Assembly (NCBI GenBank): GCA_030247855.1
Contig: JAPDRN010000140.1
Span: 21,024-85,023 of the forward strand
Origin: Knufia peltigerae
Taxonomy: Eukaryota > Ascomycota > Eurotiomycetes > Chaetothyriales > Trichomeriaceae
Length of the DNA stretch: 64,000 bases
Reading direction: 5' to 3'
The position numbers and the translations under genes were made by a program. Positions 54,662-64,000 of this stretch are shown piece after piece. The notes beneath the pieces were generated by a model. It was not told the DNA's origin and did not search any database. It saw only the letters and a program-made list of their open reading frames with translations. Each line of letters begins with the position of its first letter. Positions within the stretch are counted from its first letter, which is position 1.

Positions 54662-55684
54662 ATGCCATTTTCGTTTCCTGTCATCGCCCTGGAAGAGCAC
54701 TTTCTTGCGGACGCGGTAGTGGAAGTATACGATGCCGCGAAGATAGTCGACCCCTACGAAGGGTCAGTGGTCCTGCGGCGTTGCAGAGCCAATCTCGTAG
54801 AAGTCGGCGATGTCAGACTCGATTCCATGAAGGAGTCCGGCATCACTCTGCAGGTCTTGTCTCACGTTGCCAATTCGATCGCTCTGGACCTGCCGACATG
54901 CGTCAAAGTCAACGACCAGCTCGCCTGGAGGGTCGCTACTTGGCCGCAGCAATTCTCAGCTTTTGCGACACTTCCTATGAAGAATCCGTCGGAAGCAGCT
55001 GCCGAGCTTCGCAGATGTGTCGACGAGCTCGGCTTCAGAGGTGCTCTCATCGACAACAATACCGAAGGTCAATTCTACGATCATCCATCTTTCTGGGAGG
55101 TGTTCCAGGTGGCCGAGGAACTCGATGTCCCTGTTTACCTACACCCTACCTACAACGACCAGGCGAAGACACTGTTGTGCGAAGGTAGTTACCCCGACGC
55201 CGTAGCCCAGACACTGGCTACACACGCCTGGGGATGGCATTCGGAGACCGCACTTCACGTTCTCAGGCTCTTCGCGGCGGGCCTTTTCGATAAACACCCT
55301 CGTCTGAAGATGATCATTGGCCACATGGGTGAGATGCTGCCGTTTCAACTCGATCGGGTCTGTCGGATTTCCAGTACACAGTGGCCGATGGCTGGGGTCA
55401 AGCTGGAACGCCAACTCCGGCAAGTCTGGGACGAGAACATCTGGGTCACGACCTCGGGCATGTTCACACTAGCACCGATGGCCACCTTACTGCGGCAATG
55501 TAAGCCTGATCGGATCTTATTCAGCGTGGACTATCCTTTCTCGAGAAATGAATGGGGCGCGTCCTTTTTGAACTTGTTGAAGGAAAGCGGAATGGTCTGC
55601 GATCAGATGTTGGAGGACATTGCCTATCGCAATGCTGAGAAGTTGTTGAAGATTAAAGTATCCACAGACACGAAGGCCGTGTAA
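54662..55684 (+). CDS. Amidohydrolase-2 family decarboxylase-like enzyme (ACMSD / 2,3-dihydroxybenzoate decarboxylase type)
   Basis: Single exon, 340 residues. Members are metal-dependent TIM-barrel enzymes that decarboxylate (hydroxy)aromatic or muconate-type acids without an organic cofactor. Active-site elements visible: ALEEHF at the start (Glu11-Glu12-His13), FRGALIDNNTEGQFYDHPSFW, VYLHPTY with His161, HMGEMLPFQLDR with His221, and FSVDYPFSRNEWG with Asp290. Motif order and length match fungal 2,3-dihydroxybenzoate and salicylate decarboxylases. Hydrolases of the same fold cannot be excluded. The start at 54662 puts EEHF 11 residues in, as usual. It is paired divergently with the CoA-transferase. 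Substrate is not known. Confidence 0.92.
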   Translation: MPFSFPVIALEEHFLADAVVEVYDAAKIVDPYEGSVVLRRCRANLVEVGDVRLDSMKESGITLQVLSHVANSIALDLPTCVKVNDQLAWRVATWPQQFSAFATLPMKNPSEAAAELRRCVDELGFRGALIDNNTEGQFYDHPSFWEVFQVAEELDVPVYLHPTYNDQAKTLLCEGSYPDAVAQTLATHAWGWHSETALHVLRLFAAGLFDKHPRLKMIIGHMGEMLPFQLDRVCRISSTQWPMAGVKLERQLRQVWDENIWVTTSGMFTLAPMATLLRQCKPDRILFSVDYPFSRNEWGASFLNLLKESGMVCDQMLEDIAYRNAEKLLKIKVSTDTKAV

Positions 55685-56458
55685 AAATCTCAGCCTGTGA
55701 AAACAGAGACAGATCCGTGTACAGTGATGTCGTCTGGCCAAACAGTACGCTGATGATCTGACCCCTATACAGGCATTGTGCGGCTAGTGAAGCTGCAAAG
55801 GGCGCTCATGTAACCGAAGAGGAATCCACCTTTAGGTACAGTATATAAAAATGACCACGGCTGTCCCGATAAATTGGTGATGGCGTACAGTAGGCAGTCT
55901 GCATAAAGGGGCTCAGCAGGGGGGCTCACGTGATGACGCCAATGAGAGCGCCACCTGGGAACGAGATCGGTAGCGATATTCTTTTGCAATTGTAAATGCT
56001 GCAGCGTTCTTTGGTATTTTCTCTTTTAGGTTCACGGCTTTCTCTCATCTTTGGGGCAATGAATATGAACCATCTCGAAGATTGTTCAACGGCGAGATGC
56101 CCAGATTTTTAAACTCGCCCAATGAAACCACCGGAAGCCTCCAAATTTGACACGGAGGGGAACGGACTCGGCCATCGTCGGAGAAATGACCGACACCCTC
56201 CCGTACTGACTTCTCTACTCCATTCCGACGTCAATAAAAGCAGAAAAGCCGCACTACACTACAATAACGTACATTCTTGGTCTCGTGTAGTTTTCAGAAG
56301 AAGAGAATTGAATAAACATCATTCTCGAACGACACCAGGAACAGAAGCAAAACCTCTTCGACTTTCCAAGGTAGAAACATACGAACAAACTCCACCTCAC
56401 CACCTTGATACCAACTCCCGGCCACCACTTCCCGACACATTCCTTTTTCCGACCCATC
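55685..56458. other. Intergenic region
   Basis: Region between tandem genes; no gene supported. Pyrimidine/CA-rich sequence just before 56459 is typical of a strongly expressed fungal promoter and leader. Confidence 0.4.
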
Positions 56459-57346
56459 ATGGCACCAGCAGCAACCAAATCCAAAGACCTCAGCCAAAAC
56501 CGAGCGATCAAGATCGTCTCGGCGGCCGCAGCGGGAGGCTACGCTGTGCCCGCCATGTGCTGCTACAACCTCGAAGCCATCATCGCGTCGGTGCGCGCTG
56601 CTGAGGCTAAGCGGTCTCCCGTCATCATCCAACTGTTCCCCTGGGCCGTGACGTATGCCGACGGGTTACTGGTCCACGCGGCGGCCGAAGCCGCCGACAA
56701 GGCCTCTGTGCCCGTCGCCGTTCACATGGACCACGCGCAGACGCCCGAGATCGTGAGGCGGGCGGCCGATTTGGGAGGGTTCGACGGCATCATGGTCGAC
56801 ATGTCTCACTACGAGATGGAGGAGAACTTTGCACTGACGCGGGAGTTGGTGGCGTACTGCAACGAGAGGGGCATCATCACCGAGGCCGAACCCGGTCGCA
56901 TCGACGGTGGCGAGGACGGCGTGGCCGACGTTTCGGACATGCAAGGTTTACTCACGACCCCCGAACAAGCAGAAGAATTTGTGAGCCTGGGCATCAACTG
57001 GCTCGCCCCGGCCTTCGGAAACGTCCACGGGAAGTACGGGCCCAAGGGACCCCAACTCGAGTACGACCGGTTGAAGAGTATCCAAAAACAAGTCGGAGAC
57101 AGGGTTCACCTGGTTCTCCACGGGGCCGGGCGGGAGTGGTTCAAGGAGGACCTCCTCCGAAAAGTCATGGAGTGCGGCATCGCAAAGTGTAACCTCAACG
57201 ACGCCATGAACGATCATTTCATCGACGTACTGAAAGAAAAAGCCGGCACCGCCCCACTCACCTCGTTGATCGAGCAAGGGACCGACGCCATGCAAAAGGC
57301 CATTGAGCAGTACATGGACTGGATGGGTTCGACGGGTAAAGCATAA
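56459..57346 (+). CDS. Class II ketose-bisphosphate aldolase, short form
   Basis: Single exon, 295 residues. Zn-dependent aldolase fold: KIVSAAAAGGYAVPAMCCYN at the N-terminus, then AVHMDHAQT (Asp91 proton donor, His92 zinc ligand). FGNVHGKYGPKGPQL carries His190, LVLHGAGREW carries His221, and KCNLNDAMN follows in the phosphate-binding region. At 295 residues it is clearly shorter than the canonical fungal glycolytic aldolase (about 360) and nearer to bacterial tagatose/fructose-bisphosphate or KbaY/GatY-type enzymes. I therefore take it as a paralogue acting on another ketose phosphate. The ATG at 56459 follows a CA-rich leader and immediately precedes the conserved N-terminal helix. Confidence 0.9.
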   Translation: MAPAATKSKDLSQNRAIKIVSAAAAGGYAVPAMCCYNLEAIIASVRAAEAKRSPVIIQLFPWAVTYADGLLVHAAAEAADKASVPVAVHMDHAQTPEIVRRAADLGGFDGIMVDMSHYEMEENFALTRELVAYCNERGIITEAEPGRIDGGEDGVADVSDMQGLLTTPEQAEEFVSLGINWLAPAFGNVHGKYGPKGPQLEYDRLKSIQKQVGDRVHLVLHGAGREWFKEDLLRKVMECGIAKCNLNDAMNDHFIDVLKEKAGTAPLTSLIEQGTDAMQKAIEQYMDWMGSTGKA

Positions 57347-57598
57347 GATATTCTAGATACCTGGTAAAACACACAAAATCCAACAATTGAACATATAGTG
57401 TTTTGTACCAAAACCGGAATGGCACAACCTTTCCTCACACATAGAAGCGGGAAAATGCAACTACGAGTCCATCTGTTGAACAGTCATTCTAGGCAACATG
57501 GCTGTAAAGGCGGTCCAAAAAAAAGGAGAGACCAAAGACGTCGGACGTTGTACCAAGTAGTAGTGATATGCTCGCTCTCAGAAACAAGGTTCTATCAT

Positions 57599-59969
57599 CT
57601 AGATCTCTTGTATGTAATTCGCCGGGACACTTCTCGTCTCACCATTCTTTTCGACATCTGCCCATCCATCACCGCCGCCCATGCTGATCAAGATGAACTT
57701 TTCGCCTTCGGCCATGTCGAACTCGGCGTCACTCTGAGCAGTATAAGGATACAACGCCTCCACGTACTTCACCTTTTTGGCTCCGCGTTTGGGCGCCACC
57801 GCGGGACCTTGCTTCTTCCTGCCGGCACTCGCCATGTTGGAAGACGCCAGCGACGCACTCGAATTCGAATACAGTGACGGCGGCCGTTCCTGGGCCGGCG
57901 TGCTCGCAGGCGTAGGTAACTCTTCGAGGTAAGCCGTCGGTACCAGGCCTTCTTTACCCATGCCGGCGTGGACTTTTGTCCAGCCACCATCTGTTGATAT
58001 CGATTCAATCAGTATCTCCAAAACAAGGTTCAAGAGGCAAGCAAAAAAAAACATAGGATTACTGACCATCGGGTTCCACAATCTTGAATTCCGTACCTTC
58101 GGGCAGAGAGATTTCACCGTCGTCCCTTGCCTCGTAGGCATACAACATTTTACCCCTTTTCTGGCCACTCCCATTCAGAGCCGAATCCGAAGGTGCGCTT
58201 ACATAAGTGGTGGGCGGAGGAGCAACTATCCGGTTCCGCCGAGCCCCAGAGGTTGAGGCGGAGCTCGAGGTTATCGTAGTCAAGGGGGAGCTCAATTCTT
58301 CGCCCGTGGATCTTGGAATGGTCCCGGAGACAGAGCGTGTGGCGCTCGCCGCATAGCCGGACGAGAGGCTGCTCATTGTATCCTGCCTGGTCAGCGTCGG
58401 AGCCGAGTTTTGACCGTTGGGGACTGGAGCTTCGACGGCCACAGACGCTGCTGCTTGTCGCTCTATCTTCAGTTTCTTCTTTTCTTCCTTGGTCTGTTCA
58501 CCAGGACAATCGGCAGGGACTTTCATCTGGCATTTGCTATGACATGTAAATCCACAATCAGTGCAAATGAAGCCTTTGGCGCTGAGACCCCATATTCGAT
58601 CTCCACAAAGATCACAGTTTGTAGGGATTTTGAATGTTTCCGATTTGAATGCATGACTCTTTCCATACATACTGAGGTCGCCTACCACGGATGTTATGGT
58701 CGACGTCTCGACTTCGGCAGTCAATCGTTTTCGATCGATTGCGTGTAATTCTTCCTGCACGTTAAACTGTGAGACCACACACAAGACTTCATCGCGCTTG
58801 TCTTTGCCTTCTCGAATATTCTGTCTAGCTTTCTTGACATTCTCGAGGTCGCGGCGTTTTTGTGCAGAATCAGTCTTGAGCTGGCTAACAAGAGGTTTGC
58901 TCTTCTGCAAGATGTTGCGCAAAAAGATCTTCGACGTCTCATCCGTCATCATGTTGTCAGAATCCAGCCAGACCGGAGATGGTTCGAATGCCATGTCGGA
59001 TGGTTCCTGCCATTGTACAGCGTTGTGTCGAACAAACATGTTGCTGTCGAGACTAGGATTGTTTCTAGGTATTTCTGATGCCAGATGTGATAGATGGTCA
59101 ATACTTCGTTTGAGGGTGTTCGTCTCGAGGGTTGTCGCCACCAACCATAAAGAGTTCAATTTCGACACCCTCGTTTCATTCAGGTCCTGTAATGAGTCCA
59201 GAAGCTCCGGAACATATTCGTGATAGTAGCATTCCTTCAGCTTGTTCGTCACATGAATTCCAATCAAATAAGTGTTCTTGACATTGTTCATCTCCATGAT
59301 TTGCTGGTTGTACGCATTTTGAGCCTTAGCTTTGTCGAACCCAGATTCTGCTTTCCTTCTTCGATTTTCCACCTCTTGACATACGCTGTCATACTTTGTT
59401 TTCAGCTTCTTCAATTCGCCATAGGACGAATCTCGTTCCTTGATCAGCTTATTGTTGTATTCCCCATGGCTTTTCCTCAGCTCTTCGAGTTTTCTTGCGT
59501 TATACTCCAGCGGTGTCGCAACCTGGCTTATCAGATCTTGCGCAAATTTGCCGTGTTCATTCGCCCTGGCTTCCAATGTTGACAGTTGCGTCGTCCATGT
59601 GGTGAGAGACGCCGCTTCCAAAGAACCTGGCGTCAGGGCAGGATTGTCTCCAACACTCAGATTGCTAGACCGTTTTGATTTCTTGTCATAGTATTTTTTG
59701 GCCAATGCAGTCAACTTCTGACTGTATTCTTTCTCGATCGCGGACCGCTCTTGGTAGAATTCTTGGATTTCGGTGAGCCAGTTGATGCCGAGACCGACCT
59801 GGATCGTGGCTATCAGTGACTGTGAGATCTTGAGATCGAAGGCTCAACTTACCCAATTGTCGACAGCCTTGTAGCCGTCCTTCTGCGTGTCAGTAACAAT
59901 CGCGTCCGTTGGTGAATCTCAACGTACTTTGAGTTCGGCGCCAAAGCTGACAGTTGCGACATGGGCCAT
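57599..59969 (-). CDS. BZZ1: Bzz1-like F-BAR / C1 / double-SH3 protein
   Basis: Four exons (59969-59928, 59882-59853, 59798-58067, 57990-57599) give 731 residues. Bzz1 bends membrane at endocytic sites and activates Las17/WASP-driven actin assembly. The F-BAR domain starts at once (MAHVATVSFGAELK, then KDGYKAVDNW, then VGLGINWLTEIQEFYQERS) and extends as charged helix to about 300. A C1 zinc-finger lies at about 406-455 (HAFKSETFKIPTNCDLCG, ending CPG). Two SH3 domains follow, at about 575-630 (MLYAYEARDDGEIS) and 675-731 (VEALYPYTAQSDAEF, ending SVPANYIQEI). The first SH3 is interrupted by the last intron. The two tiny first exons are easily missed but complete the F-BAR N-terminus. Confidence 0.95.
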
Positions 59970-60669
59970 GATGATGGAGGCAGGTCGGCCAGACACGAGA
60001 CATGCTACTCCATAGTTTCAACGAGACTCCATGAGACCAGGCAAATGGCCTGTTTGTCCTATTCCGCAGCCGTGATGTGGTGCAGTGATCTCGTCGTGGT
60101 TGAAAGGCCGAAGATCTGGCGGGGACAAGTATTGTGCCCCGTATTGCACGGTAAATAGCCTGAGTGCGTGCGTGTCCCTAGTGTGCTTCATGCTCGGGGT
60201 GACATTGCTAGTATTGGAGAGCCTTGTCTTGCCTGGTTGGTTTGACGCTGGGCGCCCTGGAATTGTGGCTCAGGCACCAAAATAGGCGTATCTTATAGGC
60301 CGGTGGGGTGACCAGAGGCTCGTGGAACAAACACCCCGCATCGTAATGCGCAGCTGCGCCACTAACAAAGAATTTGGCGGTGCAAGGCTATTTTTCTATC
60401 AATTCACCACCATCGTTGCCTTATTGACCATTGCCCTCAATCATTCATTGCCGCCTCGCCTCTTATTGTGGCAGAAAACTTTGAATCACTACAATAGCAA
60501 GACAAGAGCCATTGTCTTCTGCGTGCAACACTATCTTTGAATTGGAGGCTGATCCTCTTGAAAACTTTCCAACCCTTCCTTCATCCTTCCAACACCAGAC
60601 TCAAATCATTACTCGCTTGCAATACAACTCACATCACATCAACCACTACTTTCTCCCCCCTTCTTCACG
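59970..60669. other. Divergent intergenic region BZZ1 / DBP5
   Basis: No gene; contains promoters of both neighbours. A CA/CT-rich leader precedes the DBP5 start. Confidence 0.45.
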
Positions 60670-62375
60670 ATGTCTGAGCAACCCTCAGCAGGTGGCTCTC
60701 TTGCAGACCGCATCTCCAAACCTGAACTCTCGGCGCAAGCTGATTCCTTCCAACCCAAATCTGGAACCTCATGGGCCGACGAGGTCGCATCTCCTGCCAC
60801 CGAAGAACCTCCTTCTACCGCAAACATGGGCGAAGCAGTGGCATCTGAATCGTCTGTGGCGGATGCGCAAGTCGATGGTGCCACGGAGCCTTTTGGTGGA
60901 TCACAATTACAAGAGCCTGCGTACCAGGTCAACGTCAAGTTGGCAGACCTTCAAGCTGACCCCAACAACCCATTGTATTCTGCTACTTCGTTCGAGCAAC
61001 TTGGCCTGTAAGTACAACTCTCAGAAAGGCATAGCTGGATAATAACAAGTTTAGGTCGGAGGACATCCTCAAAGGTGTCATGAGCATGAACTTCCGAAAA
61101 CCCTCAAAGGTCCAAGAGCGCACGTTGCCCCTGCTCCTCATGAACCCGCCTCAAAACCTCATCGGTCAATCCCAATCTGGTACTGGAAAGACTGCAGCAT
61201 TTGTACTCGACATCCTGCACCGAATCGACCTCAGCTCCGAACAGATGCAGAAGACACCCCAAGCACTTGTTTTGGCTCCGAGCAGAGAATTGGCCCGTCA
61301 AATTCAGGGCGTTGTCAAGGTCATGGGATCATTCGTTCCAGGACTCATTGTCGAAGCCGCTGTTCCTCAAGACGCTGCTGCGCGATCTCGAAAGATTGAG
61401 GCTTCAGTCATTGTTGGAACTCCTGGTACAACAATGGACATGATTCGCAAGCGATCCATGGATGTCAGACAATTGAAAGTGCTTGTTTTGGACGAGGCTG
61501 ACAACATGCTTGACCAACAAGGTCTTGGTGACCAATGTATTCGTGTCAAATCGTGAGTGTACAGAGGAGCGAGCTCATATGCAGCAATCAGCTAACATTT
61601 CTTTAGCATGCTTCCCAAGAGCATCCAGATCATTCTCTTCTCCGCCACATTCCCCGACCAAGTCATCAAATACGCTCAGAACTTCGCTCCTGGCGCCAAT
61701 CAGATGACTCTGCAACATCAAGACTTGACGGTCGAGGGCATCAAGCAAATTTATCTCGACTGCGACAGTGATCAAGCCAAATACGACGTACTTGTGAAGT
61801 TCTACGGCTTATTAACCATCGGCTCATCAATCATCTTCGTCAAAGTGAGTACTCGGGTTTGATTCGTTTTCAAGCAACTAACAGTACGGTAGACTCGAGA
61901 CACGGCGCTTGCCATTGAACAACGCATGACTGCCGAAGGTCACAAGGTTGTATCATTGACTGGTGGCTACGAAGGTGCACAACGAGACGTCATCATCGAC
62001 TCTTTCCGCACAGGACATGCCAAAGTCCTCATCACCACCAATGTCCTTGCTCGTGGTATTGATGTTCAGTCAGTGTCTATGGTCATCAACTACGATGTTC
62101 CAGACAAATTTGTTGGACGTGGTAAATTCGTTGCCGATCCTCAGACATATCTCCACCGTATTGGACGAACTGGACGATTCGGACGTGTAGGTGTCGCCGT
62201 CACCTTCATCAGCAACCGCGACGACTGGGAGAAATTGATGGAGATTCAGAGATATTTCAATACTGAGATGACGAAGGTTGCTACAGATGACTGGGATGAA
62301 CTTGAAGAGACGGTCACCAAGATCATCAAGAGTTCTCGGGCCGGAAATAACTGGAAGGATGGTGCAAAGGCATGA
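60670..62375 (+). CDS. DBP5: DEAD-box RNA helicase Dbp5 (mRNA export)
   Basis: Four exons (60670-61007, 61055-61552, 61607-61844, 61893-62375) give 518 residues. Dbp5/DDX19 strips export factors from mRNA on the cytoplasmic face of the nuclear pore. The disordered N-terminus (about 1-95) contains GTSWADEV, typical of fungal Dbp5. The helicase core shows FRKPSKVQERTLPLLL (Q-motif region), SQSGTGKT at 152-159, PSRELARQ, VLDEADNML, LFSATFPDQV, ARGIDVQSV and YLHRIGRTGRFGR. Several features separate it from eIF4A: the N-terminal extension, the MNPPQNLIGQSQSGTGKT context and the loop FVGRGKFVADPQTYLH. Introns are 47-54 nt with consensus ends. Confidence 0.96.
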
Positions 62376-62726
62376 GTAGATTCCAGGATTCAGCGCACCT
62401 GGAAGTATGTGGATTTGGGCAATATCCTCCCTTGAGATGACGCAGACCAGATATCAAGAACTCTGGTTATGGGAACAGGCAGCTCAAGCAATGTGATGGC
62501 ATACCTGACATGGACAACTCAAGACAGCTGCGATGAAGTGTGCAGACACACGCTTGCTTGACATTCAGATGTGAAGGCTAGATAGCATATGGACGAATTG
62601 ATACCCACAACAGCATGGATTGGACTTGCAAGAACGAAAGAATGAAGATATGTCAAGATATGTCAAAAGAATTGAAGACTCAAAATCGTGACGCCATTAC
62701 ACGTTTTATGTTTCTGAGAAAGACTC
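62376..62726. other. Convergent intergenic region
   Basis: Between the 3' ends of DBP5 and the GAF-domain gene. No gene seen. Confidence 0.45.
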
Positions 62727-63488
62727 TCACCAGTCGCACGATTTCCCCAGCAGTTCGGCGATGTTCTCCAGACCTATCTGGTCTTGGATGTCGAATCCGT
62801 CTACTTCGGTACAGTCGATATCAATCACACCAACAACCTAGAGTTTTGATCGATAGATGTTTAGTTTCACCAATGCATGCGGGATACGGATCCAGCAGGA
62901 GTTTGGGGTGTTGTGACTCGCATCGTGCCATACATACCTTGCCATCACCACCACCACCACCACCATCCCTGACGGGCACCACGATTTCACTTCTACTGTC
63001 ACCGTCGCAGGCGATGTGGCCGGGGAATTCCTCGACGTCCTTGACCAACACCGTCCTCCCTCGTCCCTGGGCGGCGGCACCGCACACGCCCTTGCCGATC
63101 CTTATCGTCTGGCACGCGACCTTGCCCATGAAGGGCCCGAGGATGAGCTGTTTTTCCGGATCGGTCGGGTCCAAGACGTAGAAGCCGCTCCAGTTCACCG
63201 ACGACGACGGCGCCGGGAGGGAGTGGTACAGGTGCCACAACAGGGACGCCGCGTTGGCGGTGTTGGCCACCCAGTTCCGCTGACCTTCCAGTAGAGATCC
63301 CAACGACCCCAAAAGTTGGTCGTAGGCTTCCTTTTTGCTCGACGAGGTGGAAAAGTTTGTTGCGTCTGCGTGTGGCTGTCGTCGAAGAAGATTTGACGAA
63401 ATGATGCCGTCAATAAACTGTTTGGTGTGTGTGTGTGTGTGTGTGTGTGCAGGGAGGATAGATCAAAGATTTGTAGGTCGCTTACCAT
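62727..63488 (-). CDS. Free methionine-(R)-sulfoxide reductase (GAF domain)
   Basis: Three exons (63488-63486, 63375-62938, 62837-62727) give 183 residues. The enzyme reduces free Met-R-sulfoxide with thioredoxin. Exon 1 is the ATG alone, followed at once by GTAAGCG. A 110-nt intron containing a GT microsatellite ends ACGACAG, and exon 2 opens PHADATNFSTSSSKKEAYDQ, the usual N-terminus of the fungal family. Family markers: QRNWVANTANAASLLWHLYHS, NWSGFYVL, and three conserved cysteines at 89 (VACQTI), 99 (GVCGAAA) and 124 (HIACD), which provide the catalytic and resolving thiols. Exon 3 gives VVGVIDIDCTEVDGFD. A run of about six glycines interrupts the strand after VVPVRDG, longer than usual. 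A model starting at the first ATG of exon 2's frame would be wrong. Confidence 0.9.
63424..63449 (+). repeat. (GT)13 microsatellite
   Basis: Thirteen uninterrupted GT units (CA on the coding strand). They lie wholly inside the first intron of the methionine sulfoxide reductase gene. Confidence 0.9.
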
Positions 63489-64000
63489 CTTGAACACTTG
63501 TATTTGATTCGTTCGTCTGGGAGATCCTTTTTTTTCCTTTCACGATAGTTCCAGTGGCATCAAACCTCGACCTCGACCTTTCCCGTCCCTCGTTAAAAAC
63601 ACCTCGGTCCAGTCACAGCCTCGTCAACACCGGGAATCAACTAAACGGGGAAAACGGCCAATGGCACAATAGAGATATCGCAAGGGTTAACCCAATGGTT
63701 TAGAAAAGTCGATCGGTGCCCATTGATTCCGAGTCGGGGTCGGACCATCTATCAAATCGAAGCTTTTTCAGACCGGCCCGGTTTGGACGAATCAAGTTTG
63801 TCTGGGTTCAGTAGATTGTATTGTGTGGGGTGGGTTTTTACGAAAGATGTGCGGCCCGGGGGAATCGCGGTGACGACAACAAAACACATGTGCACCGGCC
63901 CTTTTGGGATGCCGAAACCCTTGACGCTTTCTCCGCCACCAATACAAGTAACATTTATCCCTTCTTTCGGCGGCGATAACGAGGGGGGGGGTTGCAATTG
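63489..64000. other. Right-edge region, no gene recognised
   Basis: Upstream of the methionine sulfoxide reductase gene. Short frames only; the minus-strand frame at 63752-63997 shows no family feature. A neighbouring gene may start beyond the edge. Confidence 0.4.

Noticed and set aside
1..64000. CRISPR arrays, integrons, phage genes, bacterial operons
   Set aside because: The window is eukaryotic: introns throughout, fungal-specific families, and no regularly spaced direct repeats seen.

Overview
This is nuclear DNA of a filamentous ascomycete (Pezizomycotina). Genes carry short GT-AG introns of about 46-160 nt, often with CTAAY-type branch points. Zn2Cys6 regulators, MFS permeases and fungal-type P450s are common, and there is no operon structure. 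The mix resembles Eurotiomycetes, perhaps Chaetothyriales black yeasts, but the genus is inference. I rebuilt about 24 complete protein genes, one gene cut by the left edge and two apparent relics. I saw no rRNA, tRNA, CRISPR array, transposase, or PKS/NRPS gene.

Layout: 0-0.5 kb, 5' part of a cytochrome P450. 2.2-3.8 kb, arrestin-like trafficking adaptor. 4.3-7.65 kb, replication factor C large subunit (RFC1). 8.6-9.7 kb, short-chain dehydrogenase. 9.9-10.5 kb, MFS relic. 10.7-13.2 kb, five-exon Zn2Cys6 regulator. 13.2-15 kb, gene-poor stretch with a frameshifted coiled-coil gene. 15.0-16.5 kb, monocarboxylate-type MFS transporter. 17.2-17.9 kb, mitochondrial ribosomal protein uL16m. 18.0-18.5 kb, small two-exon protein. 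19.2-25.2 kb, M20 amidohydrolase, Zn2Cys6 regulator and DAL5-type permease. 27.1-31.5 kb, divergent high-affinity iron uptake pair FTR1/FET3. 32.0-33.8 kb, Zn2Cys6 regulator. 34.6-35.3 kb, peptidyl-tRNA hydrolase 2. 36.4-38.1 kb, P450. 38.4-39.5 kb, serine/threonine dehydratase. 40.6-42.4 kb, homocitrate synthase. 43.0-44.8 kb, sphingosine-1-phosphate lyase. 45.6-47.1 kb, six-exon fungal protein with a likely C-terminal ubiquitin-like domain. 47.6-55.7 kb, MFS permease, Zn2Cys6 regulator, class III CoA-transferase and ACMSD/2,3-DHB-decarboxylase-type amidohydrolase. 56.5-57.3 kb, short class II aldolase. 57.6-60.0 kb, Bzz1-like F-BAR/SH3 protein. 60.7-62.4 kb, Dbp5 helicase. 62.7-63.5 kb, GAF-domain methionine-(R)-sulfoxide reductase.

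How genes work together: FTR1 and FET3 form the reductive iron uptake complex and share a promoter holding two ATCTGATAA (SreA/HapX-type) elements. Three palindromic versions of the element (TTATCWGATAA) lie nearby, two of them in a convergent intergenic region where no promoter is expected. The 47.6-55.7 kb block consists of two divergent gene pairs and looks like an uncharacterised catabolic cluster for a carboxylic, possibly aromatic, acid. It is my best candidate for an undescribed system. The 19-25 kb block looks like a second uptake-and-hydrolysis module for an amide or peptide-like compound.
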